Source: Candidatus Dactylopiibacterium carminicum (GTDB lineage: Bacteria; Pseudomonadota; Gammaproteobacteria; Burkholderiales; Rhodocyclaceae). From it: a DNA stretch of 50,206 nucleotides. The stretch spans positions 1-50,206 of the forward strand of contig NZ_MDUX01000023.1 in NCBI RefSeq assembly GCF_014736495.1. The letters run 5' to 3'. Positions within the stretch are counted from its first letter, which is position 1, and each line of letters starts with the position of its first letter. Shown one piece after another: positions 44,933 to 50,206 of the stretch. The notes under the pieces are model-generated. The model worked only from the letters and a program-made list of their open reading frames with translations, had not been told where the DNA came from and made no database searches. The position numbers and the translations under genes are program-made.

Positions 44933-45364
44933 ATGTCTGTCGAGTCTTTTCCGGGGGGCGAAGTCTGGTTCGCCTGGTGTGACGGCTGTGCGCTGCCCAA
45001 TCCGGGGCGTATCGGTCTGGGAGGCGTGCTGCTGGCGCCGGATCAGCGCCGGCACGAGTTCAGCGAGGCTGCTGGCCGCAGTGGTTGTAACAACGAAGCC
45101 GAGGCGCGCGCCTTGCTGAGTCTGCTGCGACATGCAAAGGCACTCGGCGCCCGGGCACTGGTGGTGCATAGCGATAGCGATGTGGTGGTGCGTCTGGCGC
45201 CGCTGTTCGCCGAGTTGCGCGAGGCGATGCGGGCGTTCGTCAGCCTGGAGCTCAAGTGGCTGCCGCAGCATCGTAACCAGCAGGCGGACGGATTGGCGCG
45301 CGCGGCATTGGGTTTGCCGCCACGTGCGCCGGCGAAACCTAGAAACGGGCGGTCACGCCGGTAA
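44933..45364 (+). CDS. RNase HI-like protein, shortened in the middle
   Basis: 143 aa. The four acidic catalytic residues of the RNase H fold are present: DGCALPNPG, NNEAEARAL, HSDSDVVV and NQQADGLARAAL. Between DVVV and APLFAELREAM, near 45187-45195, about 14 residues that form the strand-to-helix connection in relatives are missing in frame. The fold might still close, but the catalytic geometry is doubtful. It belongs to the reverse-transcriptase-like/RNase HI branch without the basic handle. It overlaps the convergent DUF481 gene by 26 bases at the 3' end. Confidence 0.82.
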   Translation: MSVESFPGGEVWFAWCDGCALPNPGRIGLGGVLLAPDQRRHEFSEAAGRSGCNNEAEARALLSLLRHAKALGARALVVHSDSDVVVRLAPLFAELREAMRAFVSLELKWLPQHRNQQADGLARAALGLPPRAPAKPRNGRSRR

Positions 45365-46136
45365 ACAGCACCAGTTCGTTCTGTTGTGCGTCGTCCGGCG
45401 GGTTTTCGCGATACTTGTGCAGCGCTGCGATCTGTAGGCCCAGGCGTGAGGTGATGCGCGTATTCAGCGCTCCCTGCAGGGCCACACGGGCACCACGCGG
45501 ACCGACTGCGTTTGGTACCGCGACGGCGCGTAGCGAGAAACTGGCGCCTTCGGAGAACTGGTGTCGGGCTTCCAATCCGAGCAAAGCTTCAACCCCCCGC
45601 GCATTGCCGCCCTCGCGATTGTGTTCCTGGCTGTAGGCCAGACCTGAGTAGAGGTTCAGATCGGTTTCCTCTCCGTGGAGGAAGCGCCAACCCAGCCCCA
45701 GACTGGTGGTGTAGCGTGCGTCCAGCGCCTGCGCAGTGTCACGCTCGAAGCCCTGTTCGGCAAAGCCGAACCACTTCGCATCGATGTTGCGCTCGCCGCG
45801 CAGACTGGCATTGGCGTTGTCTTCGTGGTCTTCGCCGCGGCTGGCGCTGCGTACCATCAGCGCATTGGCCAGCAGGCGGCTGTCACGCATGACGCGTAGC
45901 GCGTCGAGGCTCAGGCTGCCCTGGGTGTTCGCGGAACTGCCCCGACGCATGGTGACCCCGGCACCGAAATTGCCGCCCCACTTGCCGCTTGCTTCACCGG
46001 TTTCGGGGGCCGTGGCCAGTGAGTTGAAGGAGGCGTCGCGGATAGGATCGGGCAGGTCGTCGGCATTGCTGCAGAGCGGGAAGAGCGTGGCGGCAAGTAC
46101 GAGCACGTGTATGCGGGCGATCTTTGGCGGAGTCAT
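45339..46136 (-). CDS. DUF481-family outer-membrane beta-barrel protein
   Basis: 265 aa with a signal peptide (VLVLAATLFPLCSNADD). The rest is alternating beta-strands (ANASLRGERNIDAKWFGFAEQ, SLGLGWRFL) ending in the C-terminal aromatic VTARF that marks outer-membrane barrels. It matches DUF481, a salt-induced or general outer-membrane barrel family with no established role. Confidence 0.82.
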   Translation of the reverse strand: MTPPKIARIHVLVLAATLFPLCSNADDLPDPIRDASFNSLATAPETGEASGKWGGNFGAGVTMRRGSSANTQGSLSLDALRVMRDSRLLANALMVRSASRGEDHEDNANASLRGERNIDAKWFGFAEQGFERDTAQALDARYTTSLGLGWRFLHGEETDLNLYSGLAYSQEHNREGGNARGVEALLGLEARHQFSEGASFSLRAVAVPNAVGPRGARVALQGALNTRITSRLGLQIAALHKYRENPPDDAQQNELVLFTGVTARF

Positions 46137-46259
46137 GGCAGATGGTCAGTGCTTGGAAGCTGTGCATGATCTTACTGCGAGGCCGTGATCGGGTTCATGT
46201 GTTGTTCGGTTGTCTCCGCCTTCGCTGACGGCCTCTCGCGACAGACTTTGAACAGGCTC

Positions 46260-47693
46260 TCAGGCGGGCGGCAGCGCGATCTGTTCGGCGTAGTCGTAGA
46301 GTGCGCCGAGGATGGCTTCGCCGCGTTCATCGGCTTCTTCGCCCAGACGGTCGATCAACTCAAAGAATGCGTTCAGGTTGCGCGTGCCGCCATCCTCATG
46401 CTGGCAAGCCACGCAGTGCGTGTGCCAGCGTAGCTGCTCCTGGTCATTCAGGCTTTCGGGGAAGTTGCGCGCGCGATAGCGGAACAGCAATTCTTCCAGA
46501 CGCGAATCCTCGAAGCTCACGCGGCTTTGTGCCAAAGCAGCAGGCTCCAGACTGCGCAGATGGTTCAGCGTACGGCGGTCGGCATTGCCGACGAAGCCGC
46601 CATAGAGATCCTCGTCCACATCCACGAGCGCAGCGGCCTCTTCGCGCCGATAGACCTGTTGCCACAGCCGGGGGCTGAGATTCAGTGCCTGGGCGCGCGC
46701 GGCATTGATCTCCATTTGTGTCATATCCAGCTGCCAGCGTGTGATCACTTCGGGTGTGAGGATGCCGAGCTTGCTTACCACGATGGGGGATTTGTTGATG
46801 TGTATGGTCTTCAGAGGCAGGCGGGTGATGCCTTCGGGCAGATCTTCGGTACGGGTGAAGAGGCGCAGGCGGATGGTGTCGGCGTCCAGCCCGGCGAGTT
46901 CCTGCGGGTCGGCGGCGAGATCCCAGACGATGATTTCGTTCTTGTTGTGCGGATGTTGTGCAAGCGGCCAGACGATACCCATGCAGCCGCGCTCGACCGG
47001 ATACATGCCGGAGATATGCAGGCAGGGGCGTGGGTTGAGCGGGTCGATCTCGGCCAATACGGCGTCTTTCTTGCGCAGCCTGAGGCAGAACTCCCACAGT
47101 CGGGGTTGGTGTTCGCGGATCAGGCGGGCCAGTGCGATGGTGGCGCGTACGTCCGAGAGCGCATCGTGCGCGGCTTCGTGGGCGAGGCCATTGGCTCTGG
47201 TGAGGTGTTCCAGCTTGAAGGAGGGGCGGCCATCCTCATGCCGGGGCCATTCGATGCCTTCCGGGCGTAGCGCCCAGGTGGTGCGCACCACGTCGAGCAG
47301 ATCCCAACGACCGCAGTCGTTCTGCCATTCACGCGCATAGGGATCGATCAGGTTGCGCCAGAAGAGGTGGCGGGTGACTTCATCGTCGAAGCGGATGCTG
47401 TTGTAGCCGACGCCGATGGTGCCGGGCTCGGCCAGCTCATGCTCGATGGCCGCCGCGAAGGCGTGTTCGGGCAGACCTTGTTCAAGGCAGGTCTGCGGCA
47501 GGATGCCGGTGAGCAGGCAGGCCTCGGGATCGGGCAGGTAATCCGGTGAGGGCTGGCAGTAGGTCATCAGCGGCGCACCGATTTCGTTGAGATCGGCATC
47601 GGTACGGATACCGGCGAACTGCGCCGGGCGATCGCGCCGGGGCACGCGACCGAAGGTCTCGTAATCGTGCCAGTAGAAAGTCTGCTCGGGCAT
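46260..47693 (-). CDS. sbcB: Exodeoxyribonuclease I
   Basis: 477 aa, the same length as the E. coli protein. The DnaQ-type exonuclease domain has the metal ligands in FYWHDYETFG and later GVGYNSIRFDDEV and HDALSDVRATI. The SH3-like and helical C-terminal domains follow (CMGIVWPLAQHPHNKNE; LRWHTHC). It digests single-stranded DNA 3' to 5' in recombination and mismatch repair. It is monocistronic; the start at 47693 follows an AGGAG-type site. Confidence 0.95.
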   Translation of the reverse strand: MPEQTFYWHDYETFGRVPRRDRPAQFAGIRTDADLNEIGAPLMTYCQPSPDYLPDPEACLLTGILPQTCLEQGLPEHAFAAAIEHELAEPGTIGVGYNSIRFDDEVTRHLFWRNLIDPYAREWQNDCGRWDLLDVVRTTWALRPEGIEWPRHEDGRPSFKLEHLTRANGLAHEAAHDALSDVRATIALARLIREHQPRLWEFCLRLRKKDAVLAEIDPLNPRPCLHISGMYPVERGCMGIVWPLAQHPHNKNEIIVWDLAADPQELAGLDADTIRLRLFTRTEDLPEGITRLPLKTIHINKSPIVVSKLGILTPEVITRWQLDMTQMEINAARAQALNLSPRLWQQVYRREEAAALVDVDEDLYGGFVGNADRRTLNHLRSLEPAALAQSRVSFEDSRLEELLFRYRARNFPESLNDQEQLRWHTHCVACQHEDGGTRNLNAFFELIDRLGEEADERGEAILGALYDYAEQIALPPA

Positions 47694-47749
47694 GGCGGGC
47701 TCCTGTGGGAGGCGCCATTCTACGGGACGGGGATTGCGCTTCGCAGATG

Positions 47750-47774
47750 AAAAAGGCCGGGGCTGGCCCGGCCT
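47750..47774 (-). terminator. Rho-independent terminator after the CE12-type gene
   Basis: On the minus strand an 8-bp stem (AGGCCGGG/CCCGGCCT) with a 5-base loop is followed by TTTTT. It lies just beyond the stop at 47803, showing that 47803 is the natural 3' end of the pectin esterase transcription unit. Confidence 0.88.
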
Positions 47775-47802
47775 GAGATGCGGTGCAGATATCAGGAAGA
47801 GC

Positions 47803-48566
47803 CTATTCGACCTTGCCTGCGATCTTCACACCATATATCGCAAGATACCTGCCGCCATTGTCGGCGTTGTTCATCCACGGATATACCCGCAGTTTGAGCG
47901 TGCTGCCGGCGGCAACCGAGATCGTGACGTTGTATTCGGATTGAACCGGTGAGGTGTCACGCGACAGATCCGAGGTGGTATTCAGTTTGGTCCAGGTCTG
48001 ACCATCAAGTGAATATTCGATATCCGCCTTCACGAGTGTTCGGACTTGTCGACCGTGGTATCAACGGTGTCGGTTGCGCCGGTACAGGCCTCTCCATCAC
48101 CGCTGCCGTCGGAGCAATAGGCATAGGTGCCGTACTCCGCGTAGTCACTGCCGTATTTCTGGTCGTTGTGACCGAATTGGATGATGACGTAATCGCCGGA
48201 GGCGATTTGCGGCAGGATGGTTGGCCAGCGCGAAGCTTCCTTGTAAAAGCTGCGCGAGCTGCGGCCGCCCAGGGCCCAGTTCTGGACTTTCACACTGCTG
48301 TCGAAAAACTGTTGCGTTGCCTCACCCCAACCCATCTGGGGGCGACGGTCCTCGGTATAGGTCGTCATCGTCGAGTCACCCAGCATGTGCAGGGTGAGGC
48401 TTGTTTGCGAGCCGGTGCTGGATGAGCTGCTTGTCGAGCTGCTGGCGGAACTGGATGACGGGCTGCTCGATGAGCTACCGCTATCACCATCGCTGCTACC
48501 GCCGCCACAGGCGCTCAGGGAAAGACCCAGCACCAGCGCACTGAGCAGTCTTGACCATTTTTTCAT
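47803..48566 (-). pseudogene. CE12-type rhamnogalacturonan acetylesterase lipoprotein, broken by deletion and frameshift
   Basis: The 5' part encodes a lipoprotein signal (LSAC, Cys20), a Ser-rich linker (residues 24-52) and an SGNH hydrolase start: GDSTM with the nucleophile Ser (about 62), GGRSSRS and QFGHND. It reads to VDKSEHS and a stop at 48030. The other frame then encodes the end of a secreted enzyme (IEYSLDGQTWTKL, TLKLRVYPWMNN), a beta-sandwich found at the C terminus of pectin-degrading enzymes. The middle of the esterase, including the Asp-x-x-His block, is gone and the halves are out of frame. A good ribosome binding site, a candidate operator upstream and a terminator downstream show it was one gene. 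It would have deacetylated rhamnogalacturonan at the cell surface. Confidence 0.85.
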
Positions 48567-48610
48567 TGTTTGTCTCCTCCAGAGTAAGCGCGTTGTCGGT
48601 ATTATTCCGA

Positions 48611-48628
48611 CACGTTACCGGTATCATG
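48611..48628. promoter_or_regulatory. LacI-type operator-like palindrome upstream of the CE12-type gene
   Basis: An 18-bp imperfect palindrome with core TACCGGTA (7 of 9 base pairs symmetric) lies 45 bp before the esterase start. Its CG-centred form resembles operators of LacI-family sugar repressors. AT-rich AATAAT follows towards the gene, where a -10 would be. No LacI-type regulator gene is in the window. Confidence 0.5.
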
Positions 48629-48743
48629 AGGGAGTACCACCTGCCCTGCCTGACAGGGATTGCGGTTTTGCTTGTGCGCTGCAGCCTTGTGCTGGCGACG
48701 ATGCCGTCCGCAGCAGGGTTTGGTGTCTTGCTGCGGTGCAGCG

Positions 48744-49725
48744 TTACAGGTCGGCCAGATAGAGTGCGACCTTCCCGTCCCGATCGCTGGAGAACAGCAC
48801 TTGGCGTTCGTCTGGCGTGAAGGAAGGGTGAGGATGGGTAGTCTGGGTGCTGCCGCGATATTCGGCCCAGGAGGTGTCGTGCCGGCAAACGGGGCGGTGG
48901 CTGCGCGTTTTCAGATCGAAGAGGTGGATGTAAGGATCAGGCTCGAAGGCGTGACCATCCTTGTCGATCACATCGCCGAGCTGGCCTGCGCCATCGCCGA
49001 CGAGCAGGCTGCCATTGAAATTGCTCATCAGATGGGCGCAGGGCGGCATCGGCATGATTACCTCGTTGCGCCCGCCGGCAGGATCCGCCGCCCAGATGAA
49101 GCGCTGCTGCGAACCCTTCACGTAGCTCACCCACATCAGGCGTGAGCCATCCGGCACCCAGAACTCATGCATGCAGGCTTCGCCCGGTGCGTGTTCGCGC
49201 ACGCGCCGCAGGTTGCGTCCGTCCTCGTCGATCAGCCAGATACGCGCGTCGACCAGATCATGCGGCCCTTCATGGCAGAAACCCATGGTGTGATCGTCGA
49301 AAGGCCGGTACATGGCGTGACCGATGTAGCGCTGTTCTTCATGGATCACCGCCGCCTTGCCGCTGGCGATATCGATGGAGAGCAGGCGCTGACGGGGCCG
49401 ACGCTCATATTGCAGGCGAAAGCGCTCCCAGCCGCTGGCGGTCTCCACCACGTCGGTCGCCCAGGTCTCGATGGCAGCGAGCTTGGTACAGGCGGAGTTC
49501 GGCACCCAGGTACCCGAGCCACGCCAGCTCCAGCAGCCAGAGATTGAAATCGCCATCGAACTCGGCACCGAACATCAGGTGGCTGCCGTCTGCGGTGAAG
49601 CACTTCTGATAGAAGTAATTGCGCGGGCAGGCCACCTCGGGCGGCGTCAGGCGGGTGACGCGGCTGCCTGTGTCCGGATCCCGGAAGACGCGATACTCGA
49701 ACTGACGGAGGCTGCCTTTGGCCAT
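48744..49725 (-). pseudogene. ogl: Oligogalacturonate lyase, broken by internal deletion and frameshift
   Basis: The 5' frame (ATG at 49725) encodes the Ogl N terminus: RVTRLTPPEVACPRNYFYQK and NLWLLEL. At about 49520-49530 the match jumps to another frame that continues with GTWVPNSACTKL and goes on through FCHEGPHDLVDAR, HEFWVPDGS, PPCAHLMSNF and THPHPSFTPDERQVLF to 48744. Compared with Dickeya Ogl (about 388 aa), some 55-60 residues, two strands' worth of the beta-propeller, are missing between the parts. The conserved metal-binding His residues remain. Ogl is a cytoplasmic PL22 enzyme that cleaves unsaturated digalacturonate. Neither half can make active enzyme. Confidence 0.9.
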
Positions 49726-49790
49726 GTGATGCTGCCTGCGGAATGGATGGCGGGATTCTAGCGCGGCTGTCCCTTTCCGGCGCCTGCCTC

Positions 49791-49796
49791 TACAAT
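49791..49796 (+). promoter_or_regulatory. Candidate -10 box for yggX
   Basis: TACAAT lies 30 bp before the yggX ATG. A weak -35-like CTGTCC sits 18 bp further upstream. The short leader contains AGAGGA as ribosome binding site. Confidence 0.45.
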
Positions 49797-49825
49797 TGAC
49801 CCTCCGCAACGCAGAGGATTTCCCC

Positions 49826-50098
49826 ATGACGCGAATGGTCAAGTGCATCAAGCTTGGTGTCGAGGCAGAAGGCCTGGAGCGGCCGCCGGTGCCCGGCGAG
49901 CTCGGCCGCAAGATCTGGGAGAACGTCTCCAAGGAAGCCTGGCAGCAATGGATCAGGCATCAGACCATGCTGATCAACGAGAACCGCCTGAATCTCATGG
50001 ACCCGGCCGCGCGCAAGTATCTCGCCGAGCAGATGGAGCGCCATTTCTTCGGTGGTGGCGCGGATGCCGCCGCCGGCTACGTGCCGCCGCAAGCATAA
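49826..50098 (+). CDS. yggX: YggX-family Fe(II)-trafficking / oxidative damage protection protein
   Basis: 90 aa, the normal size. The family pattern is clear: an N-terminal MVKCIKLG with the conserved Cys, [18 protein letters not shown] and [16 protein letters not shown]. YggX protects Fe-S clusters and limits Fenton chemistry. In many proteobacteria the gene lies beside mutY; here mutY is 6 kb away. ATG 49826 follows AGAGGA by 9 bases. From 50099 to the window end no gene is visible. Confidence 0.95.
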   Translation: MTRMVKCIKLGVEAEGLERPPVPGELGRKIWENVSKEAWQQWIRHQTMLINENRLNLMDPAARKYLAEQMERHFFGGGADAAAGYVPPQA

Positions 50099-50206
50099 AG
50101 CGAGAACTGGGTGGGGAATTGCCAAGTCCTCCGAATGCGCCACATCCCAGTCCTTGTATCTTTAAGCCTCGGACCGGCTCGGGTAGCCCAAGCGGCCTCT
50201 GGGATG

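Noticed and set aside
44371..45364. PIN and RNase H-like genes as a toxin-antitoxin pair
   Set aside because: They are divergent and separated by 73 bp, and RNase H-like proteins are not antitoxins; no small partner gene is present.
48420..48500. Ser-codon tract as a tandem repeat or CRISPR-like array
   Set aside because: It encodes a flexible Ser-rich linker after a lipoprotein signal, typical of secreted polysaccharide-degrading enzymes; no spacer pattern.
50099..50206. Possible tRNA or start of another gene at the right edge
   Set aside because: No cloverleaf or T-loop consensus and no open frame with a ribosome binding site could be seen.

Overview
The window reads as a high-GC (about 60-65% by eye) Gram-negative chromosome, most likely a betaproteobacterium. 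The pointers are a PhaM-type PHA granule protein, a MaoC-phosphotransacetylase fusion next to acetate kinase, split XdhA/XdhB/XdhC, GlmU, SbcB, MutY, a YggX-type protein and REP-like intergenic repeats. A plant-polysaccharide flavour (PL9 lyase, CE12-type esterase, oligogalacturonate lyase) would suit a Rhodocyclales-like organism, but genus is a guess. I see no tRNA, rRNA, CRISPR array, prophage or insertion sequence.

Layout. 0-4.5 kb: a giant TPR protein with a complete C39-like cysteine peptidase triad. 4.5-8.7 kb: an RND pump and its adaptor (minus strand). 8.8-11.4 kb: a secreted clan-A glycosidase with a binding domain inserted in its barrel. 11.4-13.7 kb: a two-component pair and a BamE-like small protein. 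13.9-16.5 kb: ackA and a MaoC-Pta fusion. 16.7-18.1 kb: glmU. 18.1-24.0 kb: a hybrid kinase with an EAL regulator, and a BaeSR-like pair. 24.2-26.4 kb: a PelX-like lipoprotein pectate lyase. 26.5-33.5 kb: a purine module (adenine deaminase, BMP-type binding protein, XdhA, XdhB, XdhC). 33.6-36.3 kb: a Rossmann oxidoreductase, a FIST protein and PhaM. 36.4-40.2 kb: a three-part sensory module (periplasmic binding protein, hybrid kinase, LuxR-type regulator). 40.4-47.7 kb: orphan ParA plus methyltransferase, LON-domain protein, MutY, flavin reductase, PIN nuclease, RNase H-like protein, DUF481 protein and exonuclease I. 47.8-49.7 kb: two broken pectin genes. 49.8-50.1 kb: YggX.

How the parts fit. 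The purine genes would import purines, turn adenine into hypoxanthine and oxidise this through xanthine to urate. PelX, the CE12-type esterase and oligogalacturonate lyase form a pectin route from outer surface to cytoplasm, though the last two are inactivated here. AckA/Pta with a hydratase domain, and PhaM, tie acetyl-CoA to PHA metabolism.

The most striking property of the window is the number of genes that lack an internal piece although both flanks are well conserved. They are the response regulator at 12.8 kb, the response regulator and kinase at 22.3-23.4 kb, xdhA at 29.3 kb, the RNase H-like gene at 45.2 kb, the CE12-type gene at 48.0 kb and the oligogalacturonate lyase at 49.5 kb. 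In-frame stops also interrupt the FIST gene (35,840) and the region before the TPR gene (35). Either this genome is eroding by short deletions or the assembly has dropped short segments; raw reads would decide. The best candidates for new biology are the TPR-C39 protein, the glycosidase with its inserted domain and the binding-protein/hybrid-kinase module.
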